Shown: piece after piece, positions 55,801-64,000 of the stretch
Layout: each line of letters starts with the position of its first letter
Position numbering within the stretch: the stretch's first letter is position 1
Assembly: GCA_013397075.1 (NCBI GenBank)
Contig: VWZS01009947.1
Coordinates: forward strand, 930,001-994,000
Source of the DNA: Rhabdornis inornatus
Lineage: Eukaryota > Chordata > Aves > Passeriformes > Rhabdornithidae
Reading direction: 5' to 3'
DNA length: 64,000 nt
Notes under the pieces: generated by a model
What the model was told of the DNA's origin: nothing
Database searches by the model: none
The model's input: the letters and a program-made list of their open reading frames with translations, nothing else
Program-made: the position numbers and the translations under genes

Positions 55801-58800
55801 TGCTTGGCCAGGTAACAGTTCAAATCTTTTATATCACAGGACATCATGGGGTAATCTAGCTTTTTATTTAATAATTAGGTCCCATAATGTAAACAGCTGA
55901 GGAGGGAAACTGAGAATAGTAGGTGAACAATTTCCTTTTTGGCCAAGGCATATATATTCTAGACTGATTCATTTCTTTCCAGCAGTACATTGTAATCATG
56001 CACCCTTTTATTTGTGCTTTGCTTTCCAAGACATTTTCTTAGAAATAAATGTATTGTACCATCTAAGAAGCATGTGTTTTAAGAACATGTAATTTTTGAA
56101 GCTTACTTAGCAAATATTGAGGAAGTTTTTACTTTAATAGTATCCATATTTTATAGTATCATATTTTTTGTCATATTTTATATGACAAAAAACTATGAGG
56201 AAGATTTTCAGTAAGTTCCGGTGTCTTAGGAAAACCTGTGGGTTTGAGTTTATCGTGTTCAGTTTCCATGTTGCTGAGAGACTGTAAGGCTAGGGCATGA
56301 TAAAATTTAATGTATTTAGTCTTTCAGGTCCAGCTCCTGCAAAGACATAAACATGCTGAAATTTAACTTGGAATTCTTTCAATAAAGCCAGTGGGTTTAC
56401 AGCTAACAAATGGGTGCATAAGTGTTGTTTTCTTGTGTCAAAAATTCCTGAGCAGGTTGGATTTGTTCTTTATATGTGTCAAACATTAATTAATATACAT
56501 ATAAATTTAAAAGTCTTTTATTTTTTTCTATTTTTTCAGGTAATAATTGCCCTTGCAGAGAAAAACCGGTCCCACATTCCTTACCGAAACTCTATGATGA
56601 CCTCAGTGCTAAGAGACAGCTTGGGAGGAAACTGCATGACTACCATGATAGCAACGCTTGCGATGGACAAAAGAAACATAGATGTATGTTCTTTCTATCT
56701 ATCTTGAGCAAAAATCTTGTTACTTCTCTATAGATCCTGCTCTTTTGATTTTTAGGATAGATTAAAATTCAAGTGTGTAAGCTTTTATTCTTATCCTTTT
56801 AAAAGAACATTTCAATTTTGTTTCTAGGAGATAATTTTATCAGTGGAAATAGCTCTAGGATATAAGCAAATACTTTAGAAAATGTGCTTTTCTCTAAGTA
56901 ATCTCAAGTCAAGTAGCAGTTGGGAAATGACTTGCACCTAGTAATGAGCTACTCTTTTTTTCCAATTTACTGATTTCCTGCTGAATAAATTTTTGAGTCA
57001 TAAAAGTGCATTTTACCGAAAACCTTGGTGGAACTTCTGTTAGACTTCTTTGGAATGAAGATTTTATAGATTATGGTAGACAAATGGAGAGTTCACTAGG
57101 AAAGAAATTGAATTGGGGAGTTAGTTTAGGACTTATAGAAATTTTTCAAATATTTTGCATCCTGTCATCAATTTCCTGCCCTGGAATTATGTGTAGTGAT
57201 GCTTTCTTCCCTTTGTTTACAAATAGGTCTATAGTTTTTACCAAAGGGTTGTAGTAAATGGGGCTACATCTGGCTGGAGACTGTCTGCAGTGATATTCCT
57301 CAAGGTTCAATTCCAGGGCCAGTTCTGTTCAATGCATTCATCGATGATCTGGATGCAAGAGTTGAGTGCCCCATTAGCAAGCTTGCTGATGATACCAAAT
57401 TGGCAGGTGCTGTTGACTCTCTTGAGGGACAGAAGGCCTTGCAGAGGGATCTAGATAGATTGGAGCATTGGGCCATGATTAATGGGATGAAATTTAACGA
57501 GAGTTCTGCACTTATAGTGGAGTAATGCCCAACACAAGCACAATTTGGGAGACCAGTGGATAGAGAGTAGCCCTGCAGAAATGGATCCAGGCATGCTGGT
57601 CAGATAAGCAGTGGTCCCAAGCAGCCAAGAGGGCACCACATCCTGGGATGCATCAAACACAGCACAACCAGCAGGTCAAAAGAGGTGATTATCCTGCTGT
57701 CTGCCATTCTCACCTTGAGCACTGTGCGCAGTTCTGGGCCCCACAGGTTAAGAAGGATGTGAAGGTCCTTGAGTGCAGCCAGAGGAGGGCAACAAATCTG
57801 GCTGAAGTCTGCAAAAAAATGTCCTGTGTAGAGCAGCTGAGGAATTTGGGCTTCTCTAGTTTGGAGCAGAGAAGGCTGAGGGTGGCTTCATTCCTCTCTG
57901 CATCTCTCTGAGGAGGGAAAGCGGAGAGGGAGGTGTTGAGCTCTTCTCCCTGGTATCCAGTGATAGAATGTGTGGGAATGGTTCAAAGATACGCTGGGAA
58001 AGGTTCAGGCTGGACATTAGGAAGTATTTCTTTGAAAGGATGTCAAACACTGAACCAGGCTGGTGAGGTGGTGGATGCCCCAAGCCTTTTAGTATTTAAG
58101 AGGTGTATTTAAGAGTTTATTAATTTTATTTTCAGCTCTGTGAGATCAGAAGCCTTTCATAGATCAGTTCATGAGGTGTGTGTATCTCATATTGTGTTCT
58201 AGATTTCTATTTTGGAAATATTTAGATCAAGCAATTATCCAGAATAAGCTATGACAATTTTCATGTTCTTGCTTTAACATGTACTATTTACACAGCAGAT
58301 CTTATTCTTCAGTCCTCCTCCAAAAAAAAATTAAATTAAAAAATACGTTCCTTGCCCCCCAAAATCTGAAATGTCCAGATAATATACATGGATGATAAGA
58401 TAATATGTCAGAATAATATAAAAAGATAAGTAAATTGCTAATAATCAGAAAATGTCAGAATTAGGATAGGTGCATGGGTCATTATCCATAGCTATGTTAG
58501 GGTTGCATGTTAGTTGATTTTTTCCACAGTGTACATATCACTCACGAATGATGCACAAGACAGAACTACCCCCAGTGTGAATTGAAGTTGTATAATAAAA
58601 GCCACTTTCTTAAGGACTTGGTGTTGTTTCTTGTAATGAAAACAATGAAGCAGAGAATTCAGAGTAAGAAAGGGAACTCATATGAAAAGGACGAATAGAT
58701 TATTATCCTAGAGAACTAGATTATATTCCGACTTCTACCAATGAGTTTGTACAGAGTTTCTTCGGTCACTGCATCACATTTTTTGTGCTAGTTTTTTGGA

Positions 58801-61800
58801 GTGCTTGGATGAAGATGTTGATTTTGAATTGTAGATATATTACTCAATGCAGCTGTAGCTGAAGTGGAATGGAAGCTGTTTTGAACAGCAGATCATAAAA
58901 TGACAACAATTGAATATAACTTTTTGGTACTTTTGACTTCAGTTTCCATGCTGTTAAGTGTAATCATTCCACACACTTGCAGCAAAGAAGGTTACATGAT
59001 TAATTCTTGTAAAGCCCTGAGGTGCTGTGATGATAAGCATGGTATAAAAATGACTAGGAAATTAGACGTCTGACTTTATTGCCATTTTCATGGCATAGAA
59101 TAAACTAATTGTAAGCTAGAATATTGAACATTGAGAAGTGAATTGATTACCTACTTATTAATTTAACATGTGCTGCACCCTAAACAGGGCAAAGAGATCT
59201 AGTGGATATGTATGAGTGTGTACTGTACATATAACTATACTTACTATATGTATAGAACTTAATTTTAAAATCACATTGGCTGATCGTCCTTGCAAAGGAA
59301 CACCAAAGGCAGACATAGAGCCCGACTAATACTGTGTGCAACTCAATTGTAAAGGGTTCCTTTCCTTTGATGCTCTGTATATATTGTGTCTTTAGCAAGA
59401 AACATCTTTTCTCGTGTAACCGTTTTTCAGGGTTCCGAACCAAAACCTCCAAGCACTTAAAGAGACAGAAGTTGTGTGGGAAAAGGTGTCTGAATATAAT
59501 ATTTAAACTGGTATTTTCTAATATTGGAGGACTGAAAACTGCAGAATTGCTTCCATTCTGAAAATCAATTCTCTTACATTAATGAGTTAATTTAGGGGCT
59601 ATATACAAATTCTCTTTTAAATGCAGTCTGTCAATTCCCGTAAGGGTTTACCATACAGTTTCTCAAGCATCATTTGAATTTCTACTGCTTAATATTCTGT
59701 GTTTTATTATTTGACCTAACTGGAGATAATTGCTGGGTTTTGCTTCATTAAATACATAAGTCTTATAGCAGGGTCTGGCATTTAGATATCAGCTGATCTG
59801 GAATGTGAGAACAATACATATCAGGATCTTTGATTTCTTTCTGTGCACTAGATAGGAGTACACAATGGCTGTCACAGAGTTTCCCCAACCAACTCAGTCT
59901 TGTGTCTTTCTTTTTTCTGCCTTCCATTGTTGCAGATCCCCATATTAGCTCATCTGACATTTTTATCTGGTATCACAGTTCCCTTATATGCCTCTCAGTT
60001 CCAAGTCTCCTAGCTTTTTTCTCAGTTGTCCTGGATTTCCACTACTCTTCCCTTCATCTCTTTTCCCAGCTTCTTTTACATAAAATTACCTAGTCCCCTT
60101 TTCACCAAAAAAACCCAACAACAACAAAAAAAGCCATAAAACAAAAACAAAAAACCGCCCACAAAAAACAAAACAAAACAAAAAAACCAAAAACAAAACA
60201 ACAACAAAATCCAAACTTTTATTAGTTTGCTTTTTTTCTCATCATTCAAAGGTTATTGCCTTCTGAGTAGCATGGCTTTGTTATGCTATAGTTCCATCTG
60301 GGGACTTACCTGAAACACAGTTGGTCAGGGAATAAACTGTATCAATAAAATATGCCCTATGATTTAACAGTTTTATATGCCCCTGTCATTAATATGTTAA
60401 CCTAATTTTCCTTGAATATTGTTATTTTGGAATATGAAATGATAGAATATATCTGTAACATACTCAAAAAATTGAAACATTGTTTAATGGCTTCATTAGC
60501 AGTCTGACTGCTTACCTGGTGCAAAGGTAATTGGAATTCTCTCTCTTTCTTTTTTTTTTTTTCTTTCTTTCCTTCCAGGAATCTATATCAACCTGCAGAT
60601 TTGCACAGCGAGTTGCTCTTATTAAGAATGAAGCAGTTCTTAATGAAGAAATTGACCCCAGATTGGTGAGAGCCTTGTCTGGGGACTAGGGGAATGTTGG
60701 AGATTTTGTACTGAAACATCCAATTAAGTTGTTTTCAGATGCAAGCTCCAATTTTTTTTCTATAAAATAGCTGTCACTTTAACTTTTTTCTTTGGACACA
60801 ATTATAATTTAGTGGATCTTTATCAAATCTCTAAAGGCTTTCTCAACTCTTAAAGAATCTGAGGAGAAATGGTCACTTTCATTATCATCTTTGTGGGGTC
60901 TTTTTAGAGTGATAATTCCTAAATCATAGTCACAGATCATTAGATGGTTCTAGAACTCTTTAAAAATGGACTAAGATTGCTAGTCACCTGATGAAGGCAA
61001 ACAGCTGCACTGAAAAAATCTGTGTATTAGAAAGCTAATAAACATACCAATACTGAGTTTTCCCTGAAATTGATTTGAGGACCACTCTTGATAGGAAGAA
61101 AGAACTCTGTGAAGTTACCATTAGGAAAAAAGAAGAAGACAAGAAAAGGAGACAGAAATAACTAATTATATAGCTAATGATTTCATTCATTGTTACATGA
61201 TGGTAATTAGAATACTTCATTTACTGTTAATAATCAGCTTTTATTTCTTCTTGTCTCTTGTTCTTGAAGGTCAAAGGGAATAGAAGATCCTTGTCAGGTT
61301 TTTAGGTGTTTTTCTTTTTTATGATTATTTATTTTACTTTTCTTTCCAAGCAATTTCTAATGGTAACAGCATCATAGATTTTTAAAAAATGAAAAAGAAA
61401 GGCGAAAAAATAAACCCAGTAGGCATTGAACAGCTTCTTAATTTCTATTTCTCTGTTCTTTTTTTCTCTCTACATAACTTTCTGGTAGCAAATCATGCAA
61501 AACATTTTTTCCATGGCCACAGAAAGCTTTGATTGAGGTAAAGCACATGCAGGCTCCTGAACATTTACTACATCCTGTGGAGCTATACTCCACAAGTTTG
61601 GTATGTCTCGCTCTGCAGGATCATTTAGCAAGTAAAGCGAAAGTGGACTCGTGAGAGTTAGAAAACCATCCCCTCTTGTGGAAAAGTCAGGGGAACACAA
61701 GTACCTTGAATTTATATGGCCCTGTGCTCATTATGGAATTTGTTGCCCATCTTAAGTATATTCCCAGAATGCAACCCTATTATTCACAGAGCTGGATTTA

Positions 61801-63708
61801 AAGTTCTTTTCATAAAAATCTAATTTTACTGTAATAAAATAATTTTATGAAAAATAGAAACACCTTTTATTGTCAGTATCTTTATAAAGGGAGTTCACAA
61901 TATCTCTTGGCGGATCTGAGTTAAGTCAGATTTTTGTGTAAACTTTATTCTTCATAATGGAGAATTCCTGATGTTTTATCTTACAGAGAAGATGAATTTG
62001 TACCTGTTGTACTTTTAAGTGACTCATCTTTGAACCTCTCTCACTCATGGCTAAAGGACATAATTTAAACTGAAAATCAAGGTCTTGAATTAGACCTCAT
62101 CACTTCTGGGGTTCATGTAAAAATAGAAATGAAGTTATTTTGCTTCAGTAGATTTTTGTTTGTCTTAATAATACTTGAAAATGAGTCTTCTATCCCTATC
62201 CTGAAATTGTTATTTCTGTTGTTTTCAGAATGAAGTTAATCATCCTAACAAATTTAAACATTGAACAGAGATGTTACTGTGATTCAGCTGTCTATCATTT
62301 TCCACTCCAGCCGCAAATTTAGTTTTCTTGACTCAGTAGCTGGCACAAACTTTGTCAGAGTGCGGTACCAAAATGGGGCAATATAAAATCGGGGTAAAAT
62401 GTTTGGCCTGCAATATTCTCTGAATGTTCTTGCAACATCTCTAATTAACAGTCGTCGTTTTAGTAGATGGTTAAATAAAATATTATGTTAGACTTTCATA
62501 CTTCATTGTAAAAAATAGTTAACTATAGGTTTAGAGTTAAAAGAAATAATCATATACATGTTTAAAATAGTTTGATTTTTAAAGTAAAAATTTAGGAAGT
62601 TACGATTAAATGTAACCATTAAAAGAAATAAAAATGTTTGAAGGAGTTTGAACATTCAGTGAAAATATGTGTCATTGATTACAACAGTCTCATTTCTGGA
62701 AAGCTCATGCAATCAAGAGTGATTAATTTTTCCTGGAAAACATTCTTCTCTTGGAAACTTATTTTGCACATGGAATCAGTGTATGCCTATCTGCCTAAAA
62801 ATATCACTGTCCTACTGATCAACCACAAAGTACCCAAGAATGTGCTCATTCATGTCTTAGGTAAATGCATATTGCCCACTGCTTTGTAGAATTTAGCTTT
62901 GAGAGTTTAATGATACGTAAAACTTTTACCCAAAGTCCAGATTCCAACAATTCCTGGAATTCAAAAATCTAGTTCAGTTTTCCATGTAATATTCTCACAT
63001 TACCATTCATTAATACAATTTAATTTCAGTAGGTTGCTTTATGCCATCAGTTTGCTGCTAACAATGTAGTTAGCTGATGCATCCTACAAGTATAGTATGC
63101 TACAATTCTAATAATGGTGAAATGTCACATGAAAAAGAAAAAAAGTTAAGATTAAAATTAAGATAGTGTTTTGAAACTTCTGTTTCTAAAAGGGAAAGCA
63201 AAAAAAATCCACTTTTGTTGTGTCGTTTCCCTTTCTCTAACAAAGATGTCAGTTCTTAAATGTGTTTTCATCATTAAGAGGCAAAACCAATGGGTCAGAA
63301 TTATCTTTTTATTCCTATGTCAAATTATATTTCCCTTTTGCAAAAGATCTTTTGAACTTTTTCTGTACAGCCAGGTCTTCTAACACAAGAATTTACTAAA
63401 TTTGGAAGACTTTTCTTGGGTTTATAAATGGAAAAAGAGGGAAAAAAGAGGTGTTTGTTGTATATAAGGCATTTTGACAGTTTTTAGAAAAGAGACCTTC
63501 TTTAAAAAAAAAGAGAAAACTAAAATGTAATACTTACCTAAACTCAGCCTTCTACTGCAAAAATCATAAACTAGCTATTAATTTGTATGCCTTGCTGTTT
63601 GTAGATGATTGTCCAGCTGAAAAAGGAGATCCAGGATTTGAAGGATGAGTTGGTTCTGGTGACTGGCAAGCAAAGAACATCAGAGCTTTCCCAAGAAGAG
63701 CTGCTTCA
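16757..63708 (+). CDS. KIF6: KIF6 (kinesin-9 family motor), 5' half, 10 exons, partial
   Basis: Spliced coding region, joined from 16757-16822, 17644-17750, 19764-19838, 31882-32029, 34603-34712, 43123-43252, 51374-51580, 56540-56683, 60579-60665 and 63605-63708. It gives 392 complete codons plus two bases with no stop. Motor motifs in order: RVKP (residues 11-14), P-loop GQTGSGKT (96-103), YLEIYNECGYDLLDP (144-158), switch I NQASSRSH (216-223), switch II DLAGSE (249-254), HIPYRNS (293-299), and the motor end STCRFAQRVALIKN (333-346). A charged coiled-coil-like neck follows (359-393). All catalytic motifs are intact, so an active ATP-dependent microtubule motor is expected. KIF6 is known as a kinesin-9 member linked to motile cilia of the ependyma. 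The identification rests on close agreement, exon by exon, with the KIF6 protein as I remember it, including the kinesin-9-type NLSLHYLEQ replacing the usual INKSL segment. KIF9 is the nearest alternative but fits less well. The 3' half is outside the window. Confidence 0.97.
16823..17643 (+). other. KIF6: KIF6 intron 1
   Basis: 821 bases, phase 0, GT-AG. The first about 160 bases are still CpG-island sequence, then composition drops to the AT-rich background. No repeat is recognised. Confidence 0.9.
17644..17750 (+). CDS. KIF6: KIF6 exon 2
   Basis: Residues 23-57 plus two bases of codon 58. It includes PRDLAGGFINNKRESYKFK, which matches the kinesin-9 insertion and strand before the FQ-IF segment. 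The acceptor is CTTACTAG and the donor is CAA followed by GTGAGT, a strong site. Intron 1 is only 821 bases. The first residues (SYSADNEE) are more diverged from mammals, as expected for a surface loop. Confidence 0.92.
17751..19763 (+). other. KIF6: KIF6 intron 2
   Basis: About 2.0 kb, phase 2, GT-AG. It contains a plus-strand CR1 remnant at about 18770-19285. Nothing else is recognised. Confidence 0.9.
18770..19285 (+). mobile_element. CR1 LINE remnant: endonuclease end and linker joined to the 3' tail
   Basis: A broken frame (about 18960-19200) matches the CR1 ORF2 region between endonuclease and reverse transcriptase, with CEIMKFRILREGSKAK and then LLQAQEQSI. Stops and frameshifts interrupt it. 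At about 19229 it passes to GGATTGGAACAAATAGTCCC, a form of the CR1 3' tail. The whole reverse transcriptase is missing between these, so this is an internally deleted copy. The left limit is approximate. Confidence 0.75.
19764..19838 (+). CDS. KIF6: KIF6 exon 3
   Basis: Residues 58-82 plus two bases of codon 83. It reads FQKIFNQEAKQDVIFDSIAK followed by PVAE, the segment leading into the P-loop region (family pattern F-x-F-D-x-V-F). The acceptor is TTTTCAG and the donor is TG followed by GTACGT. The codon split across intron 3 gives Cys83, so the junction reads E-C-V-L where mammals have G-S-V-L. Intron 3 behind it is the largest in the window (about 12 kb). Confidence 0.93.
20178..20213. 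repeat. Perfect inverted repeat, 11-bp arms, 14-base spacer
   Basis: TAATGAAAATT at 20178-20188 pairs with AATTTTCATTA at 20203-20213. AT-rich arms of this size occur sometimes by chance in AT-rich introns. Confidence 0.75.
21390..21405. repeat. 16-base perfect palindrome
   Basis: AGTACTTTAAAGTACT reads the same on both strands and follows direct repeats of TTTTTAAGT. No function is indicated. Confidence 0.75.
23838..23931. other. Assembly gap (94 N)
   Basis: Run of undetermined bases in intron 3. The true length and content are unknown. Reading frames reported across it are meaningless. Confidence 1.
24375..24836 (-). mobile_element. CR1 LINE fragment, old copy
   Basis: On the plus strand it reads GTAGGTCATCTGGACCAA, then TGGGAACCTGTTCCAAGG, and ends near GGAGAGCTCAAAACTGGG. 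These phrases appear in this order in reverse-complemented CR1. Many substitutions mark it as old. It supplies the nearby minus-strand frame at 24520-24816, which is therefore not a gene. Confidence 0.85.
29698..29740. repeat. TA then CA microsatellite
   Basis: A run of TA dinucleotides (29698-29712) followed shortly by CA dinucleotides, in intron 3. Likely polymorphic. Confidence 0.85.
30222..30600 (-). mobile_element. Ancient CR1-like LINE fragment
   Basis: The plus strand reads GCATCAGACCAAGGTTCCAT then CTAGCGTTCTATGCTGTCTC, the reverse complement of the 3' region typical of CR1 copies found across turtles, crocodilians and birds. Further right, GTGGCAAAGAGTTGCACAGC and GAAGAATCATTTCCTCTTGC fit the same element. 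High divergence suggests an old insertion. Confidence 0.75.
31882..32029 (+). CDS. KIF6: KIF6 exon 4 (P-loop)
   Basis: Carries the ATP-binding P-loop GQTGSGKT at residues 96-103, preceded by AGYNGTIFAY and followed by FTITGGAERYSDRGIIPR and TLSYIFDQLQK. The catalytic lysine (102) and threonine (103) are present. The acceptor is TTGTATAG and the donor is AAG followed by GTATGG, phase 0. The reading frame runs open into intron 4 for about 100 bases, but that extension has no kinesin similarity. Confidence 0.97.
32030..34602 (+). other. KIF6: KIF6 intron 4
   Basis: About 2.6 kb, phase 0, GT-AG, with a long pyrimidine tract before exon 5. A 116-codon frame at 32115-32465 shows no family similarity and looks like chance. 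No repeat is recognised. Confidence 0.9.
34603..34712 (+). CDS. KIF6: KIF6 exon 5
   Basis: Residues 133-168 plus two bases of codon 169. It contains SYLEIYNECGYDLLDP, the kinesin beta-strand and loop signature usually written YLEIYNE-x-x-x-DLL. A long pyrimidine tract and TTTTCCAG precede it. The donor is CC followed by GTAAGT, a near-consensus site. Intron phase is 2 after this exon. Confidence 0.96.
37836..37979. repeat. TA/CATA-rich low-complexity stretch
   Basis: Imperfect alternation of TATA, CATA and TATG units over about 140 bases. A decayed microsatellite. Confidence 0.75.
42047..42092. repeat. TATA/CATA-rich microsatellite
   Basis: Short run of TATATG, TATACA and ATATAGG units in intron 5. 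Confidence 0.75.
43123..43252 (+). CDS. KIF6: KIF6 exon 6
   Basis: Completes codon 169 and encodes to residue 212. It includes NIHLKNLSLQQATNEEEALN and then LLFLGDTNRMIAE. The last part is the helix leading into switch I (family pattern G-x-x-N-R-x-x-A). The acceptor is CCATGTAG and the donor is GAG followed by GTGAGA, phase 0. It is flanked by the two large introns 5 and 6, each about 8 kb. Confidence 0.96.
43616..43763 (+). mobile_element. CR1 LINE 3' end
   Basis: Reads CCTGGAAGTGTTCAACACCA, then GGTTGGAACAAGGTGATC, TTTAAGATCCCTTCCAAA, and ends with the CR1 terminal short repeats TCTATGGTTCTATGAT. About 148 bases, the usual 5'-truncated form, in the same orientation as the gene. Confidence 0.95.
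43849..43925. repeat. CA-rich low-complexity tract
   Basis: CAAA and CCAAA units with an eight-C run, very poor in G. It lies about 90 bases right of a CR1 3' end, similar to the arrangement at 11202-11561 although the CR1 is on the other strand there. Confidence 0.85.
51374..51580 (+). CDS. KIF6: KIF6 exon 7 (switch I and switch II)
   Basis: Sixty-nine codons, residues 213-281, the longest exon here. Switch I is NQASSRSH (216-223), with both gamma-phosphate-sensing serines, and switch II is DLAGSE (249-254). Then comes RVAKTGIGGHLLTEAKYINL and SLHYLEQ; the last part replaces the general kinesin INKSL-ALG pattern and is typical of kinesin-9. The acceptor is CATTGTAG and the donor is CAG followed by GTAAAA. 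The frame stays open about 190 bases into the intron, so retention would add an unrelated tail. Confidence 0.97.
52156..52170. repeat. (AAT)5 microsatellite
   Basis: Five AAT units followed by imperfect ones. Confidence 0.85.
54264..54357. repeat. G/T-rich low-complexity tract, (GTTT)n type
   Basis: Repeated GTTT, GGTTT and TTGG units. It is the reverse-complement orientation of the (CAAAA)n-type tracts at 11354 and 60103. Confidence 0.9.
56164..56192. repeat. Perfect hairpin, 13-bp arms, 3-base loop
   Basis: TTTTTTGTCATAT at 56164-56176 pairs exactly with ATATGACAAAAAA at 56180-56192. It lies about 350 bases before exon 8. This is the longest perfect short-loop inverted repeat I noticed in the window. 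Confidence 0.9.
56540..56683 (+). CDS. KIF6: KIF6 exon 8
   Basis: Forty-eight codons, residues 282-329. It includes SHIPYRNSMMTSVLRDSLGG and NCMTTMIATL, the alpha-4/L12 microtubule-binding surface and the following strand (family pattern HVPYR-S-LT-LL-DSLGGN). The exon itself begins GTAATA directly after TTTTTTCAG, so its first bases resemble a donor, but the frame and the conserved VIIAL require this boundary. The donor is GAT followed by GTATGT. Confidence 0.96.
57252..58095 (+). mobile_element. CR1 LINE: reverse transcriptase C-terminal part and following region, 3' end missing
   Basis: A frame reads IPQGSIPGPVLFNAFIDDLD and shortly afterwards KLADDTKLAGAV, the reverse-transcriptase motifs of CR1, with LADD in place of FADD. 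It breaks at a stop near 57522. Downstream, GCGCAGTTCTGGGCCCC, TTGGAGCAGAGAAGGCTGAG and GGTTCAGGCTGGACATTAGG are typical CR1 sequence. Similarity stops at about 58095 in GTGGTGGATGCCCC, before the usual 3' tail. The element is not functional. Confidence 0.92.
60103..60210. repeat. A/C-rich low-complexity tract, (CAAAA)n type
   Basis: About 108 bases, almost all A and C in CAAAA, CAACAA and CCAAAA units, in intron 8. Confidence 0.92.
60579..60665 (+). CDS. KIF6: KIF6 exon 9 (end of motor domain)
   Basis: Twenty-nine codons, residues 330-358. ESISTCRFAQRVALIKN is the final motor helix (general pattern ET--TLRFA-RA--IKN), followed by EAVLNEEIDPRL in the neck position. The acceptor has an unusually long pyrimidine tract (about 35 bases) ending CTTCCAG. 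The donor is TTG followed by GTGAGA, phase 0. Confidence 0.96.
60666..63604 (+). other. KIF6: KIF6 intron 9
   Basis: About 2.9 kb, phase 0, GT-AG. AT-rich, with no repeat or additional exon recognised. Confidence 0.9.
63605..63708 (+). CDS. KIF6: KIF6 exon 10 (start of coiled coil)
   Basis: Residues 359-392 plus two bases of codon 393. QLKKEIQDLKDELVLVTGKQ and a Glu/Leu-rich end match the neck coiled coil that follows the KIF6 motor. The acceptor is GTTTGTAG and the donor is CA followed by GTAATG, phase 2. This is the last exon in the window; the remaining exons lie to the right. Confidence 0.93.
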
Positions 63709-64000
63709 GTAATGTTTTACATTATTTTCATTTTCTTCTTTTATTATTATCCTTTTCATCAGTTTCTTTATTGGCATAAATATTTAAATTCATCTCAGAG
63801 TTTTAAACTTCCTTGAGTGAATAATAAGTGGAGTTAGGTGCCAGTTTAGAATGGCAGATTTCCATGAAAAGCTCTATAAGGCTGCTGGCTGTGTTTTTGC
63901 AGCCTCAGCATTGAGGAAGTGAAGTGAAGTAAACGCAAAGGATGGGAATGCCTGTCAAACGCCAGGCAAAAAGAAGTGTTGTATAATAGGGCAGAATGAA
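63709..64000 (+). other. KIF6: KIF6 intron 10, left part
   Basis: Begins with GTAATG and runs off the right edge. Nothing is recognised in these 292 bases. Confidence 0.85.

Larger units (their letters stand above)
51581..56539 (+). other. KIF6: KIF6 intron 7
   Basis: About 5.0 kb, phase 0, GT-AG. It contains an (AAT)5 run at 52156, a GTTT-rich tract at 54264-54357 and a strong hairpin at 56164-56192. No exon or CR1 is recognised. Confidence 0.9.
56684..60578 (+). other. KIF6: KIF6 intron 8
   Basis: About 3.9 kb, phase 0, GT-AG. It contains the largest CR1 copy of the window (57252-58095) and a CAAAA tract at 60103-60210. A pyrimidine-rich tract of about 35 bases precedes exon 9. Confidence 0.9.

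Noticed and set aside
57648..58083. Frames of 75-87 codons on both strands
   Set aside because: Part of the CR1 copy in intron 8, with no intact element protein.
58540..58640. AATAAA-containing stretch resembling part of a solo LTR
   Set aside because: No TG...CA ends, target duplication or second copy could be identified; AATAAA is common in AT-rich introns.
1..64000. tRNA, rRNA, snRNA genes, CRISPR arrays, operons or endogenous retroviral genes
   Set aside because: I looked for characteristic sequences and regular repeat-spacer patterns and saw none. A covariance-model scan would be needed to exclude small RNAs fully.

Overview
This window is animal nuclear DNA, almost certainly from a bird. 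It has long AT-rich introns, canonical GT-AG splice sites, one CpG island promoter, and several decayed copies of CR1, the dominant LINE of birds and other sauropsids. The species cannot be named from the sequence. There is no sign of prokaryotic gene organisation, CRISPR arrays, phage or plasmid sequence.

The only gene I can support is the 5' half of KIF6, a kinesin-9 family motor, on the plus strand. I assembled ten coding exons between 16757 and 63708. They join with consistent intron phases (0,2,2,0,2,0,0,0,0,2) into 392 complete codons plus two bases, with no stop or frameshift. These exons cover the whole motor domain (nucleotide-binding motifs RVKP, GQTGSGKT, NQASSRSH and DLAGSE) and the start of the coiled-coil stalk. 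The rest of the gene lies beyond the right edge; the human protein is about 814 residues, so roughly half is here.

Layout: 1-16437 is intergenic or upstream DNA with no confident gene. It holds one small CR1 fragment, a 208-base A/C-only tract, a short tandem duplication and a perfect CRE palindrome. In other vertebrates DAAM2 lies head-to-head with KIF6, but none of its coding exons is recognisable here. 16438-16985 is the CpG island with the 5' UTR and exon 1. From 16823 onward the window is KIF6 introns and exons. The introns hold CR1 copies in introns 2, 3 (two), 6 and 8, simple-sequence tracts, several perfect inverted repeats, and one 94-base assembly gap in intron 3.

I found no evidence of an undescribed system. 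The points most worth checking are the promoter architecture of KIF6, two CR1 copies with unusual deletions, an old CR1 of the type shared with reptiles, a 13-bp-arm hairpin ahead of exon 8, and two weak hints of an antisense gene or promoter in the first 2 kb. Nearly all open reading frames outside the exons look like chance or CR1 remnants.
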